NCBI RefSeq assembly: GCF_004340685.1
Contig: NZ_SLUN01000019.1
Span: forward strand, 1-64,000
Length of the DNA stretch: 64,000 nucleotides
From: Hydrogenispora ethanolica
Lineage (GTDB): Bacteria; Bacillota; UBA4882; UBA8346
Direction: 5' to 3'
The notes beneath the pieces were generated by a model, which made no database searches, had not been told where the DNA came from, and was given only the letters and a program-made list of their open reading frames with translations. Positions 25,115-34,418 of the stretch are shown piece after piece (within the stretch, counting starts at the first letter, position 1; every line of letters begins with the position of its first letter). Made by a program: the position numbers and the translations under genes.

Positions 25115-26371
25115 ATGAACCGTTTTCCAACCCATCATCCGTGCTTCGATCCGGAGGTGCGGCACCAGTTCGGCCGAATTCATCTGCCGGTGGCGCCAAA
25201 GTGCAATATTCAGTGCAACTTCTGCAATCGCAAATATGACTGTTTGAATGAAAGCCGTCCCGGAGTGACCAGCGCGGTGCTCCAGCCCGAACAGGCGATT
25301 CTGTACCTGGAAGAGGTTTTGCGCAACGATCCCCGGATCACCGTGGTGGGCGTGGCCGGACCTGGCGATCCCTTCGCCAATCCCAAAGAGACGTTAAAGA
25401 CATTTCGGCTGATTCGGGAGAGATTTCCGCGCCTTACCATTTGCGTGGCCTCCAATGGGCTTAATGTCTTGCCCTATATCCAAGAGTTGGCTGAGTTGAA
25501 TGTCACACACTTCACGGTAACCATGAACGCTATCGACCCCGAAATCGGCGCCAAGATCTATGCCTGGGTCCGTTATGCGAAATCCATTTATCGCGGCACT
25601 GCCGGTGCCGAACTGTTGATCGAAAGACAGTTGGAGACAGTCCGGCAACTAAAAGCTCATGGCTTCCGGGTTAAAGTGAATTCGATCCTCATTCCTGGTG
25701 TCAATGAAAATGAGATTGAGCGGGTCGCCAGCCGCGTCGCTGAGTTAGGCGCTGACTATTTTAATTGTATTCCCGTTTATCCTACGGCGGGTACGATCTT
25801 TGAGAAGGTGATCCCGGCCTCCGATGAGACTGTAAATGGTCTGCGGGAACGGCTCAAACAATATCTGCCGCAGATGGCCCACTGTACCCGCTGCCGGGCC
25901 GATGCCGTCGGCTTGCTCGGCGAGGGGCTTTCCGACGAGTCCGCTCAACTGCTGGCGGAGTATTCACGCAAGATTCCGGGCTTAAAGCAAGATCGCCCCT
26001 ACATTGCGGTCGCCAGCCGGGAAGGATTCCTGGTCAATCTGCATCTGGGTGAAGCGGAATCGTTGCAGATCTTCGCGCAAACCGCGCAAGGGTTGAAAAT
26101 GATCGAAACCCGGACCACTCCGGCGCCGGGCGGTGGCAAAGAACGATGGTTAAAGCTGGCGCAGATTCTCGGCGATTGCCGGGCGGTATTGGCTAGCGGC
26201 GCGGGCGAATCGCCGCGCCAGACATTATCCGAGCAAGGGATCCAAGTCATTGAAACCGCCGGAATCATTGAACAGGTCAGTGAAGCGGTATTTCATGGAA
26301 CGTTTATTCCCGCGCCGCGCCGTTTCGTCTGCGGTGAAAGTTGCCGGGGCGATGGCCTGGGCTGCGGTTGA
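25115..26371 (+). CDS. nifB: FeMo-cofactor biosynthesis radical SAM protein NifB
   Basis: This is a 418-residue protein. The radical SAM domain has CNIQCNFC (Cys 30, 34, 37) and extra conserved Cys 10 and Cys 43, and makes the carbide-containing 8Fe core (NifB-co). From about residue 295 a NifX/NafY-like cluster-carrying domain is fused (PYIAVASREGFLVNLHLGEAESLQIF ... QTLSEQGIQVIETAGIIEQVSEAV). A Cys-rich tail (CGESCRGDGLGC) follows. No separate nifX occurs in the cluster, so this domain may take its role (inference). ATG 25115 follows GGGGTGA; an upstream GTG is part of that site. Confidence 0.98.
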   Translation: MNRFPTHHPCFDPEVRHQFGRIHLPVAPKCNIQCNFCNRKYDCLNESRPGVTSAVLQPEQAILYLEEVLRNDPRITVVGVAGPGDPFANPKETLKTFRLIRERFPRLTICVASNGLNVLPYIQELAELNVTHFTVTMNAIDPEIGAKIYAWVRYAKSIYRGTAGAELLIERQLETVRQLKAHGFRVKVNSILIPGVNENEIERVASRVAELGADYFNCIPVYPTAGTIFEKVIPASDETVNGLRERLKQYLPQMAHCTRCRADAVGLLGEGLSDESAQLLAEYSRKIPGLKQDRPYIAVASREGFLVNLHLGEAESLQIFAQTAQGLKMIETRTTPAPGGGKERWLKLAQILGDCRAVLASGAGESPRQTLSEQGIQVIETAGIIEQVSEAVFHGTFIPAPRRFVCGESCRGDGLGCG

Positions 26372-26396
26372 ATAATCATCAAAAGGAGGAATTGCA

Positions 26397-26702
26397 GTGG
26401 AAAAACCGAAACACCACATTTTTGTCTGTTCCAGCTCCCGGGTGAACGGCGAACCGAAAGGGGTTTGCTCCCGGAAAGAAGCTTCCCAACTCATTCAATA
26501 TTTGGAGTCGGAACTGAATGATCGCGGCATGGAGGAAGTCATGGTCACGAATACGGGCTGTATGAAGCTTTGTGACCACGGCCCGGTGATGGTGATTTAC
26601 CCGGAAGGCTATTGGTACGGTAATGTCAATGAAGAGGCCATTGACCAAATTCTGGATGCCCTGGAAGAGGGAAAGGCCGCCACCGATCTTTTATTAATGT
26701 AG
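26397..26702 (+). CDS. Thioredoxin-like [2Fe-2S] ferredoxin
   Basis: This is a 101-residue ferredoxin of the thioredoxin-fold class. Cluster ligands are Cys 11, Cys 24, Cys 55 and Cys 59 (HIFVCSSSR...KGVCSRKEA and [13 protein letters not shown]). The spacing is nearly that of the C. pasteurianum 2Fe-2S protein, which interacts with the MoFe protein. It lies between nifB and nifV on the same strand, 25 bp and 26 bp from them, so a role in nitrogenase electron transfer or protection is likely but not proven. The start is a GTG after AAAGGAGG. Confidence 0.92.
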   Translation: MEKPKHHIFVCSSSRVNGEPKGVCSRKEASQLIQYLESELNDRGMEEVMVTNTGCMKLCDHGPVMVIYPEGYWYGNVNEEAIDQILDALEEGKAATDLLLM

Positions 26703-26728
26703 CAGCGAGGAAACGGAGAGCGAGGAAT

Positions 26729-27883
26729 ATGGATGACCGTCAGAGCCGGGCGGCATGGCTAATCGATTCTACATTGCGCGATGGCGAACAGGCGGCCGGA
26801 GTAGTCTTCAGTGATGCTGAAAAATGCGCCATCGCTCAAGCGTTGAGCGATATCGGAGTGCCCGAACTGGAAGTGGGAATTCCGGCGATGGGTGAAGCGG
26901 AGATCGCCGTCATCCGGAATCTGGTCGCTCTCCGCCTGAAAGCCCGTTTGACGGGCTGGTGCCGGGCAACGATCTTCGATCTGACTCAGGCGCGTGATTC
27001 GGGTCTGCGGAGCGTTCATGTCTCTTTTCCGGTATCCCCGATCCACTTGCGTATTCTGGAAAAAGATCCGGCCTGGATCGAAAGGGCACTCGCCGATATT
27101 TTACCTGTCGCCGTGCGCTGGTTTGATCATGTCTCCGTGGGAGCCCAAGATGCATCCCGGGCCGATCTGCCGTTCCTGCAACAGTTTATGCTGACAGCCT
27201 TACGCCTGGGGGCAAAACGGGTACGGATCGCCGATACTGTCGGACTCCTCGATCCGGCGGCTACCCATAGACTGTTCCGTGGCTTATTAACGGTCGCGCC
27301 TACGGCCAATCTGGAATTTCACGGCCACAATGACCTTGGCTTGGCGACTGCGAATACTCTGGCCGCTCTGGAAGCCGGAGCGCAATCGGCGAGTGTGACC
27401 GTGAACGGAATGGGCGAGCGGGCCGGCAATGCCGCCCTGGCCGAAGTGGTAATGGCCATGAGAATTATCGCCCAAAAAGATTGCGGCATCGTCACCGAAG
27501 GCCTGTATGACCTCAGCAAGTTGGTCGCCGCAGCCGCCGGCAGAGCCATACCGGCGGATAAACCCATCGTCGGGGAGCGGGTTTTTAATCACGAATCCGG
27601 GATTCACGGCCATGCCTTGCTTCGAGACGACTCGGCCTATGAACTCTTTCCGGCGCGAAGCGTCGGCCAGCCCGGTACCCGCATGGTTTTGGGAAAGCAT
27701 TCCGGTTCCGCCATGGTGGAACAGTTTTTGACCTCTCAGGGTCTGGAGATTGAGAAAGAAACGGTTCGCTCCGTATTGAGCCAGATCCGCCGCCGCGCCG
27801 CGGAATCGAAACGCGAATGCACTGCGGAGGAAGTTCTGGCATTTTATGATCGGAGTAAGGAATCTCGGCAAAGGATGCATTGA
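26729..27883 (+). CDS. nifV: Homocitrate synthase NifV
   Basis: This is a 384-residue member of the isopropylmalate/homocitrate synthase family. Motifs are [15 protein letters not shown] at the N-terminus, [22 protein letters not shown] with metal-binding His residues, and [15 protein letters not shown]. Homocitrate from acetyl-CoA and 2-oxoglutarate is the organic ligand of FeMo-cofactor. Position as last gene of the nif cluster supports NifV over leuA or a lysine-pathway enzyme. A terminator follows at 27944. The cluster has no nifS, nifU, nifX or molybdate transporter in this window. Confidence 0.95.
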   Translation: MDDRQSRAAWLIDSTLRDGEQAAGVVFSDAEKCAIAQALSDIGVPELEVGIPAMGEAEIAVIRNLVALRLKARLTGWCRATIFDLTQARDSGLRSVHVSFPVSPIHLRILEKDPAWIERALADILPVAVRWFDHVSVGAQDASRADLPFLQQFMLTALRLGAKRVRIADTVGLLDPAATHRLFRGLLTVAPTANLEFHGHNDLGLATANTLAALEAGAQSASVTVNGMGERAGNAALAEVVMAMRIIAQKDCGIVTEGLYDLSKLVAAAAGRAIPADKPIVGERVFNHESGIHGHALLRDDSAYELFPARSVGQPGTRMVLGKHSGSAMVEQFLTSQGLEIEKETVRSVLSQIRRRAAESKRECTAEEVLAFYDRSKESRQRMH

Positions 27884-27943
27884 AGGACTCACTCCATGCG
27901 GGGAATATGTAATCAGAAAGAATCTGAGTGATTTAAAAATGAC

Positions 27944-27979
27944 AGAAACTCATTCTCACGGATTGAGTTTCTTTTTGTT
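27944..27979 (+). terminator. Terminator of the nif cluster
   Basis: The stem AGAAACTCA / TGAGTTTCT has an 11-nt loop and is followed by TTTTGTTTT. Confidence 0.85.
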
Positions 27980-28092
27980 TTAAAAAAAGACGATTATCAA
28001 GTTAGCTCCGCTCACTCACGAAGGGATTGAAGGATAAGTCATGGCGTCTAGTAGCGTCGTTTGGCGGATACGTGACCGGGGTGAGGAGCTGA

Positions 28093-28428
28093 AAGAGAAC
28101 GTTTTATGAATCACGGAGCGCTTTGGGTCCTGAAAGAGCTCATTCAGTCGTCGGGCAAGCTCGTTTTGTGGATAAGAGAGCTTGCTCAGTCGTTCAGCGA
28201 GCTCTTTTTGTGGATGAGTGAGCTTGTTTTGTGAATCAGCAAGCTGGTTTTGTGAATAAGAGAGCTCGCTCAGTCGCTCGGCAAGCTCTTTTTGTGGATA
28301 AGCAAGCTTGTTTTGTGAATGGGAGAGCTTGCTCAGTCGTTCAGCAAGCTCTTTTTGTGAATCAGTCATCTATTTTTGTGGATAAACGGATCCGTTTAAC
28401 GGAGTTAATGGTTTTGGCTGTGGATAAG
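28093..28428. repeat. Array of sixteen 21-nt units containing DnaA boxes
   Basis: Exactly 21-nt imperfect units alternate between two kinds: one near CAAGCTCTTTTTGTGGATAAG and one near AGAGCTTGCTCAGTCGTTCAG. The first kind carries TGTGGATAA, the complement of the DnaA box TTATCCACA. Perfect copies are at 28167-28175, 28293-28301, 28377-28385 and 28419-28427; TGTGAATAA (TTATTCACA) is at 28251-28259; one- or two-base variants are at 28209, 28230 and 28356. All have one orientation. It fills most of the gene-free 27884-28661. Long frames are open on both strands only because 21 is a multiple of three; no ribosome site precedes them. Confidence 0.85.
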
Positions 28429-28661
28429 TCGGGGAAGTGCGGCTCAAACCGGGTAAAGTGGGAGGGTGAGCGGAGCTAAGTTGATACTCAGTTAAAAAAA
28501 ATAAATCATTAAAAAAAATCTTCTATGGTGATGTCAGCCTAAGAAGAATTAAGATAAACTTAACAATCGATTAACTAATCTTTGAAAGACTCGTTTGCCT
28601 GACTCGAATCGGCAATTTCGCGAAAATGCGATTTCCTTTCGAAATGAAGGAGGTCATGATT

Positions 28662-30854
28662 TTGCCTGGAAATCAAGAACAAAACTGGCTGAATCGGCTC
28701 ATTCGTCTTCAAGAAAGCAGGTACTGGCAAACCCTGGCCGCGATTCCGATCCGCTATAAACTCATCGGTTTCTTTCTCGTTATCTCGCTGTTACCGCTCG
28801 GTATCGTCGGGACCATGTCGTATACCAGTTCCAAGGAGGCCATGGTCCAGAAGATAACCGAGTACTCCCTCAAAGTGACGACTCAGTCAGTGGCCAATCT
28901 TCAACAAAAAATAAGAGAGCTGGAAAACGTAGCGGGACAGCTGTTGCTGAATCAGGCTTTCATCGAAGCTCTGGTTCGATTGGAGAGCAGTCCGGACGAT
29001 GGCGGCCTGGAGGCTTTGAAAAAAACGGCGGCCGCTTTTTTCAATACGTATATGATCAGTTACCAAGACATTGGGGCGATGGTATTCATCGGAGAGGGAG
29101 GCCCGGAGCGGATCGTCACGGTTACGAAAGATTATGCCGCTGAAATGCCCGGGTTTATCCGGCGCTTCCGGCGTACCCGATCCTACCAAACCATTCTTCG
29201 GGCCGGAGGGAGCAGTGTCTGGGTCTCTTCGCTCAAACTTGGAGCCAGTCATTACGAGCTGCTGGGACGGAGCCTGAAACACCCGGAGACCGGCAAAAGC
29301 ATGGGTATTCTCGCAATTTTCATCGATGAAGAGAAGTTCGACCGACTCGTTAACTTCTATCTTTATAACCAAGCGGATTTGGCGATGGACCAAGTCAAAA
29401 ATTACGCCCTGATCATCGACGAGCAGGGAAAGGTGGTCTCCACGCCCTTCAAGGAAGACATCGGCAAGCCGGTCGGGCGGATGATCGCTGGGATTGCGCC
29501 GCTGCGGGAATTGCTGCGCGGAAAAACCTCGGATCGGGATTACGGAGGCGAACAAAATCAAGGCAGTTATCTGACTCGGGTAAATGGTCAAAGTTCATTG
29601 GTCGTCTATAAATCAATTGGAAGCGAAACCGGAATCGGCGCCAATTCGCGCTGGCATCTTTTGAGTATCACTCTGACCTCATATTTGTACCGGGAGGCCT
29701 GGGCGGTGGGGCTGAATACTCTGATGCTGGGGTTGACCGTCGCTTTCCTGACGATATTTTTATCGGTACGGTTCTCTTTGAATATCTCAAAGGCGCTGCA
29801 GCAAATGGTGCAGGCGATGGAAACGGCGGAAAACGGCGTCCTGTCGATACGGATACCGGTCAAGGCCCAGGATGAGTTCGGTTACTTGGCTACGTGTTTC
29901 AACCGGATGCTCATCCGGATCAGCGGTTTATTAATGGATACCAAGAATGCTATCCAGGCCGTTTTGGAACGCGCCGCCTTGTTGGAGACCAGTTCGGAAC
30001 AGGCGGCTCATTCGGCCCGGTCGGTGGCCAGAGCCATGGAAGAGATCAGCAGGGGCACCTCGGAACAGACCCGCCAGGCAGAACAGACGACGGCCCAAAT
30101 GGACCAGTTGGCGGTGGAGATCGGTAGTTTGGTCAAAAACTCCAATGAAGTTGCCCAAATTACCGGTTCTACCCGGGATTTGAGTGTCCAATCCAAAGCG
30201 ATCATTCAGCAGTTGATCCGTAAATCCGGCGAGACGGAGCAGATTACCAACAGAATCGTGGCCGATCTCGCCGATTTGAACACCAATACCGGGCAGATTC
30301 AGGCAATCACCGCGCTTATCGCCAATATTTCCGAACAAACCAATCTTTTGGCATTAAACGCCGCCATTGAGGCGGCCCGGGCGGGTCATGTGGGACATGG
30401 TTTTGCGGTGGTAGCGGATGAAGTGAACCAACTGGCGGTACAATCCAAGGAAGCTGCCAGAGGCATCGATAAAATCCTGAAGCAGATTCAACTCAAAAAT
30501 CAAAATTCCGCCCAGACCGTTCAACAAGCGAGCTTGATCCTGTCGGAACAACAGAGCGCAGTAGCCTCAACCCAACGCGCGTTCGATGGAATTATCAACG
30601 AAATGGACCAGGCCGTTCGGAAAATCTCAAAGATGGATCAGCGGATCCAGGGGATCGATCAATTCAAAGAACATGCGGCCCAGGCTTTTGTCAATATCAG
30701 TCTGATCACGGAGGAAACCGCCGCCGCCACGGAAGAAGTCACAGCGACTACCGAAGAGCAGACCGCCATCGCCGAACGGATCAAGGAAATGGCCGATGAT
30801 TTGAAAAGCATGGCTGCAAGACTGGTGGAAGCGGCGTCCAAATTTCATGTTTAA
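28662..30854 (+). CDS. Methyl-accepting chemotaxis protein
   Basis: This is a 730-residue chemoreceptor. Two membrane helices (about 33-54 and 351-373) flank a Cache-type extracellular sensor of ~295 residues. A HAMP domain follows, and then a long signalling coiled coil with the conserved hairpin tip [20 protein letters not shown] (about 555-575). It would signal through CheW/CheA, which are not in the window. The ligand is unknown. I chose the TTG at 28662, 7 nt after AAGGAGGT; an ATG two codons before it is too close to that site. It is downstream of the nif cluster but behind its terminator and the 21-nt array, so a functional link is uncertain. Confidence 0.93.
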   Translation: MPGNQEQNWLNRLIRLQESRYWQTLAAIPIRYKLIGFFLVISLLPLGIVGTMSYTSSKEAMVQKITEYSLKVTTQSVANLQQKIRELENVAGQLLLNQAFIEALVRLESSPDDGGLEALKKTAAAFFNTYMISYQDIGAMVFIGEGGPERIVTVTKDYAAEMPGFIRRFRRTRSYQTILRAGGSSVWVSSLKLGASHYELLGRSLKHPETGKSMGILAIFIDEEKFDRLVNFYLYNQADLAMDQVKNYALIIDEQGKVVSTPFKEDIGKPVGRMIAGIAPLRELLRGKTSDRDYGGEQNQGSYLTRVNGQSSLVVYKSIGSETGIGANSRWHLLSITLTSYLYREAWAVGLNTLMLGLTVAFLTIFLSVRFSLNISKALQQMVQAMETAENGVLSIRIPVKAQDEFGYLATCFNRMLIRISGLLMDTKNAIQAVLERAALLETSSEQAAHSARSVARAMEEISRGTSEQTRQAEQTTAQMDQLAVEIGSLVKNSNEVAQITGSTRDLSVQSKAIIQQLIRKSGETEQITNRIVADLADLNTNTGQIQAITALIANISEQTNLLALNAAIEAARAGHVGHGFAVVADEVNQLAVQSKEAARGIDKILKQIQLKNQNSAQTVQQASLILSEQQSAVASTQRAFDGIINEMDQAVRKISKMDQRIQGIDQFKEHAAQAFVNISLITEETAAATEEVTATTEEQTAIAERIKEMADDLKSMAARLVEAASKFHV

Positions 30855-30985
30855 GAAGCCTTGGGATAAAGTCTCTCGAAACGGAAATTGTCTTGTAAAA
30901 AGATTGAGCCGACTTTTTCACCCGCTTCTCTGAGCTTTGTGAATACCCAAACCTTCGACAGGGTATTTCACAACGCTTTTTAAAA
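30850..30985 (+). repeat. Dispersed TIR element, copy 3
   Basis: It begins at the stop codon of the chemoreceptor gene (TTTAAGAAGCC..GGGATAAAGTC), has CCGACTTTTTCACCCGCTT, then CTGAGCTTTGTGAATACCC and a hairpin around CCTTCGACAGGG, and ends TTTCACAACGCTTTTTAAAA. It is the same family as the copies at 34.4 and 58.5 kb. Confidence 0.75.
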
Positions 30986-31024
30986 AAAGCCCTCTTACAG
31001 CAAAAATTTATTGACCCGGATCGG

Positions 31025-31053
31025 TTGACAAACGATCCTGAACATGATAAAAT
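31025..31053 (+). promoter_or_regulatory. Sigma-A promoter of tRNA-Val
   Basis: TTGACA, a 17-bp spacer and TAAAAT end 12 bp before the tRNA 5' end. This is a near-consensus promoter. Confidence 0.85.
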
Positions 31054-31065
31054 ACATTTTGCCAC

Positions 31066-31142
31066 GGGGGAGTAGCTCAGTTGGTTAGAGCGCTACGTTG
31101 ACATCGTAGAGGTCATTGGTTCGATCCCAACCTTCCCCACCA
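31066..31142 (+). tRNA. tRNA-Val (anticodon GAC)
   Basis: A 77-nt cloverleaf is visible: acceptor GGGGGAG / CTTCCCC, D-arm GCTC...GAGC, anticodon stem CTACG / CGTAG with loop TTGACAT (anticodon GAC, reads GUC/GUU), the T-loop TTCGATC and an encoded CCA end. It is a single tRNA between a near-consensus promoter and a terminator. Confidence 0.97.
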
Positions 31143-31154
31143 TATGAATTTTTC

Positions 31155-31179
31155 AGCGAGGGTAACCTCGCTTTTTCTT
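31155..31179 (+). terminator. Terminator after tRNA-Val
   Basis: The stem AGCGAGG / CCTCGCT has a 4-nt loop and is followed by TTTTCTTT. Confidence 0.88.
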
Positions 31180-31191
31180 TGTCAAAATTTT

Positions 31192-31230
31192 GGCTGTCCC
31201 GAAAAAGTTGCTTCGGGACAGCCTTTTTTT
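31192..31230 (+). terminator. Second terminator upstream of the methyltransferase gene
   Basis: The stem GGCTGTCCCGA / TCGGGACAGCC is followed by seven T. It rules out the long upstream start of the next gene, which would have to be read through this hairpin. Confidence 0.88.
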
Positions 31231-31333
31231 ATTTTTAGGTGACATATTCTATTTCCATCGTGGTGCCCATATATTATTGCGAATAGAGGCCGGTCAAATC
31301 AACCCTGGAACGGCGGGAGAGGAGAGAAAATGG

Positions 31334-32074
31334 ATGAGAAAACTAGCGGATTCCCAGATTGCGGCCTTCGATACCGAATACGTCGATGCGAACCGCTGGA
31401 AAATGGTCGCAGCCTGCATCACGAAGTATTTTCCCGAAGGGGATTTCAGTTTTGTCGACCTCGGCGGCGGCAATGGGCTCTTTACGGACCGGATTCTACG
31501 GGAGTTTCCCTGGTCGCGCGGCGTCCTGATCGACAATTCCGAATACCTGATTGGACTGAATCGACCGGTTCCGCGCAAAGTGCTCATCTGCGACTCGATC
31601 GAAAATACCGCGCGCTACGTCGGGAGCGCTGACATTATATTCTGCAACTGGTTGCTGCATCACTTGGTATCCGATACTTACGGCGCGACCAGGATGAATA
31701 TCACCAATGCCCTGAGGATGGCGAAATCCTTGCTTTCGGAGCGCGGTTACTTTTCGATTTTTGAAAATATGTACGACGGTCTTTATTTCGACAATTTGCC
31801 GAGCCGCCTCATTTTTGGCCTCACCGCCAACCGGACCATGGCTCCGGTCCTGCGCCGGCTGGGCGCGAATACGGCAGGCTGCGGTGTTTGCTTCTTGTCG
31901 AGGGAAAAATGGGACGAGACCGTGAAGCAGGCAGGTCTGACCATTGAGAGTTATACGGACGACGACCCCTGGCCAATCGCATTCTATCGACGGGCCTTGC
32001 TTCATCTGGGAAATATTCGGGTGGGACACTATTGGTGCGGTAAAGGCGTCCGGGATCTGAAAGCCTCCGAATAG
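31334..32074 (+). CDS. Class I SAM-dependent methyltransferase
   Basis: This 246-residue protein has the SAM-binding motif I FVDLGGGNGLFTDRIL (about residues 39-54), an acidic motif II region (GVLIDNSEYLIGL) and motif IV-like DIIFCNWLLHHLV, the usual pattern of small-molecule or lipid methyltransferases. The substrate is unknown. I chose the ATG at 31334, preceded by AGAGGAGA. The open frame runs upstream to 31190, but that part is a terminator hairpin. The C-terminus is unusually rich in Tyr, Trp and His. No neighbour suggests a pathway. Confidence 0.75.
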   Translation: MRKLADSQIAAFDTEYVDANRWKMVAACITKYFPEGDFSFVDLGGGNGLFTDRILREFPWSRGVLIDNSEYLIGLNRPVPRKVLICDSIENTARYVGSADIIFCNWLLHHLVSDTYGATRMNITNALRMAKSLLSERGYFSIFENMYDGLYFDNLPSRLIFGLTANRTMAPVLRRLGANTAGCGVCFLSREKWDETVKQAGLTIESYTDDDPWPIAFYRRALLHLGNIRVGHYWCGKGVRDLKASE

Positions 32075-32272
32075 AGAATCGGTGGAGAAATTACCTTGTT
32101 CTCCGGTTTCCCGGGATGCGCGAAAGTCCAATGGTCGTCATCCAATTGAAAGCGCGGGCAACCTCTTTTGCTTTTGGCTTTTATGGAAATTGCAGCCGAT
32201 TGGTTCCTCCCTTCTCACAGTATACAAAATATAGCCAGCACATATAATAGGTTTAGAATGGGGGGATTCAAG

Positions 32273-33199
32273 ATGTCGGAGATAACGATCAGCACCCTCA
32301 ACACTGACCCGGAGATCAGGAACAACCTCCTTAAAGAGGTTGATTTTCTTCAAAGGGAAGGAATCAACGTTGAACTAACCGAGCTGGTTTCCGGAAAATT
32401 TTTATTTTTACAGTACGCCATATTGGAACAACAACCCGATCTGAAAGAAGCTCATGAAAAGATTCTCCGTTACTATTTGGCCAATATCCTGACGGATTTA
32501 TTAATGAATACGGTCACCAAAGAATTAATGGCCCAGATTGTGAGGAATCGGTACCGGTTTATTGCCCAAGGCGAATCACGCGCCATTGTCAAGAGCGCCT
32601 ATTCGTATTTGAACAACCTGTATGAGGACGGCGATATCAGTAAGACCCTATACCGTCATAACCAGATCCTCACCAGCATCAGTCAGTATTTGGAGTCCGA
32701 TTCCCTATTGTATTTAGAAGGCTTTTTGCGCTTCCGCCTGAAAGATTACTTTCAGGAGATGGAGGAATCCATTGAAAAGGCGATCGATAATTTCTTGGTA
32801 GAGCGGGAGTATTTGGAATTTATCAAATTACTCCGTTATTTCGTCGAAATTCAGGAGCCGCGCATTGATGAAGTGCACGTGTTGATCAAGGATAAGGACT
32901 CGTTTTACCTGCTGGACGAGGAGAAAAAACCGATTGAAGAGGAACAGCTCCAAAGCGTCCTGGCAGAACTCCACAGTGAAAATACCGAAGTCGATTATGA
33001 CGATCTCCTGCTTAGCGCCCTGATAACCATCTCGCCCCGGAGAATCGTCATTCACGCGCTGGCCAGGATCGAAATCATGGAAACGATCATCAGCGTTTTT
33101 CGAGAACGGGTCATTCTGTGCGGGGGATGCGAGCTATGCGGCAAACAGACGTTTCCCGTCCTTTTATCCAGTTCTTTGCATCCCACTTCCCCTCGTTAA
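32273..33199 (+). CDS. ytxC: Sporulation protein YtxC
   Basis: This is a 308-residue protein matching the YtxC-like family of spore formers: charged, largely helical, with FLQYAILEQQ near the start, a central NRYRFIAQGE, FLRFRLKDYFQEMEESIEKAIDNFLVEREYLEFIKLLRYFVEIQEP in mid-protein, and a C-terminal CGGCELC pair. Its mechanism is unknown. ATG 32273 follows GGGGG; earlier in-frame starts lie in the promoter area. Upstream, CATATAATA (32241-32249) resembles both a sigma-A TATAAT and the -10 of mother-cell sigma factors. The CxxC pair near the end could bind metal. A terminator follows. Confidence 0.8.
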   Translation: MSEITISTLNTDPEIRNNLLKEVDFLQREGINVELTELVSGKFLFLQYAILEQQPDLKEAHEKILRYYLANILTDLLMNTVTKELMAQIVRNRYRFIAQGESRAIVKSAYSYLNNLYEDGDISKTLYRHNQILTSISQYLESDSLLYLEGFLRFRLKDYFQEMEESIEKAIDNFLVEREYLEFIKLLRYFVEIQEPRIDEVHVLIKDKDSFYLLDEEKKPIEEEQLQSVLAELHSENTEVDYDDLLLSALITISPRRIVIHALARIEIMETIISVFRERVILCGGCELCGKQTFPVLLSSSLHPTSPR

Positions 33200-33215
33200 T
33201 CCCAACATAAGTCAT

Positions 33216-33250
33216 TCACTCTTTCGCGTCATGGAAGGGTGATTTTTTTT
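33216..33250 (+). terminator. Terminator after ytxC
   Basis: The stem TCACTCTTTC / GGAAGGGTGA (with G-U pairs) has a 7-nt loop and is followed by eight T. Confidence 0.8.
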
Positions 33251-33392
33251 GACTTGGAACTCTATCGAAGAAGCTGGCGCTTTCCCCGATAATATCTTTC
33301 ATGGCAAACAAACTAAAAATGTGGCGATTTAATCCGGAAAATAAAATAAGGCGCTGACGCGCCCATTTAAAGCATTGGGAAAGCTGGGTTTA

Positions 33393-33725
33393 TTATTTGA
33401 TACGGGTTGGAATGAAAAGGTCGACGATCCCGATGACGAGAGACGCCAGTAATGCACCGATTACCGAAACCGACATTCCCGGAACAATGAATTGAGTGAT
33501 ATAAATAACCACCGCCGAGACCAAAAATCCTACAACGCCATGGGCGTACGGCGAGAGATTTCTTCCAAGCACCAATTCGATGAGGTAACTGATTCCGGCG
33601 ATTACCACTGCTGCCAAAAGGGCGCTGATAAAATTCAACGATTTAAATCCTGGTACGATCGCGCCAATGAACATCAGCACAAGGGCGGCGACGACAAAAC
33701 GCACCAAGGTTCTAAGCCAATCCAT
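33393..33725 (-). CDS. Phage-holin-like 4-TM membrane protein
   Basis: This is a 110-residue protein with four membrane helices, matching the mycobacterial 4-TMS phage holin superfamily IV (PF04020-type), which is common on ordinary bacterial chromosomes. Recognisable parts are MDWLRTLVRFVVAALVLMFIG, the glycine-rich helices, the polar loop GRNLSPYAHGVVGFLVSA, and a C-terminal SLVIGIVDLFIPTRIK. No phage genes are nearby, so it is most likely a chromosomal membrane protein of unknown role. The ATG follows a perfect GGAGGTGA. It is transcribed opposite to its neighbours. Confidence 0.8.
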   Translation of the reverse strand: MDWLRTLVRFVVAALVLMFIGAIVPGFKSLNFISALLAAVVIAGISYLIELVLGRNLSPYAHGVVGFLVSAVVIYITQFIVPGMSVSVIGALLASLVIGIVDLFIPTRIK

Positions 33726-33950
33726 GAAATCACCTCCTTCAGCTTCGAATATCGGTTTTATCTTATCCAATCCAGGATAAGCTATGCACAGCGGCTATGG
33801 CAAAAAACTCCAATCTGGACTTTCCCTGGCCATCCGATTAAAACGGGGCTGCCCGGTAAAAAATATCGCTAAATGCATGAACTGCTTATTCGGGTCTTTG
33901 GCAGGTGTTGTGGAAAAGTAGCTCATGCGACGAACCCGGGGAGGAGTCGA

Positions 33951-34400
33951 ATGCGGCAAAGAATCTATGGTATGTTCACCAATATCGAAGATGCCCGCAA
34001 TGCTTTGGGAAGGATCAAGAAAGAAAGTTGGCATCGGGCTGATCTCACAGTCATTCTGCCGGAAGGTTCGCCTGAGTCCTCGAACAATGACTCGATGGAG
34101 TTGGCTGCCGAATTTGCGGCCCAGGACCGGGATGAGAAAAGGGATTGGTCGGGCTTGCGGCGGGATTACTGGGATGGCTTGGGAAAGATCCGCTATGGCA
34201 CGACCTTTCGCAGGCAGCCCGGTAAAAATCAGGTGCTCCCGGAAACCTTGGCGGGTCAGGCACTACAAATCGTACAGCAGGGGATTAAGGATTCCAAAGT
34301 CGTCACGATCATCGATTTTGAACCCGAATTACGGGCCAAACTGCGGGTCATTCTAGAGAGCAGAGGGGCCGAAGTATTAGCGGATCAGGCATCAACCTGA
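33951..34400 (+). CDS. Small stress-type protein (YflT-like N-terminus)
   Basis: This is a 149-residue soluble protein. The start MRQRIYGMFTNIEDARNALGRIKKE resembles the general-stress YflT/GSP17M domain, in which a regulator-like alpha/beta unit precedes a charged linker. The middle (about 45-100) is acidic and basic and of low complexity; the end (VVTIIDFEPELRAKLRVILESRGAEVLA) returns to an alpha/beta pattern. The assignment is tentative. ATG 33951 follows GGGGAGGAG. Dispersed TIR element copy 4 begins 19 bp after the stop. Confidence 0.6.
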   Translation: MRQRIYGMFTNIEDARNALGRIKKESWHRADLTVILPEGSPESSNNDSMELAAEFAAQDRDEKRDWSGLRRDYWDGLGKIRYGTTFRRQPGKNQVLPETLAGQALQIVQQGIKDSKVVTIIDFEPELRAKLRVILESRGAEVLADQAST

Positions 34401-34418
34401 GCCGTTTTTTTTATGGTA

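Noticed and set aside
28016-28369. Minus-strand open frame with heptad-like repeats (SQNKLAYPQKELAERL...) resembling a coiled-coil protein
   Set aside because: It is made by the 21-nt array: a period divisible by three keeps frames open on both strands. There is no ribosome site before the ATG.
28093-28428. CRISPR array
   Set aside because: Units are contiguous 21-mers without unique spacers, and no cas genes are present.
28093-28428. Chromosome origin (oriC)
   Set aside because: DnaA boxes are present, but there is no dnaA/dnaN, no clear AT-rich unwinding element beside them and no origin-type gene context. A titration site fits better; not excluded.
31190-31333. N-terminal extension of the methyltransferase
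   Set aside because: It contains an 11-bp terminator stem with seven T, and there is a better start at 31334.
33393-33725. Prophage remnant suggested by the holin-like protein
   Set aside because: No other phage gene, integrase or att site is nearby, and this holin-like family is common on ordinary chromosomes.
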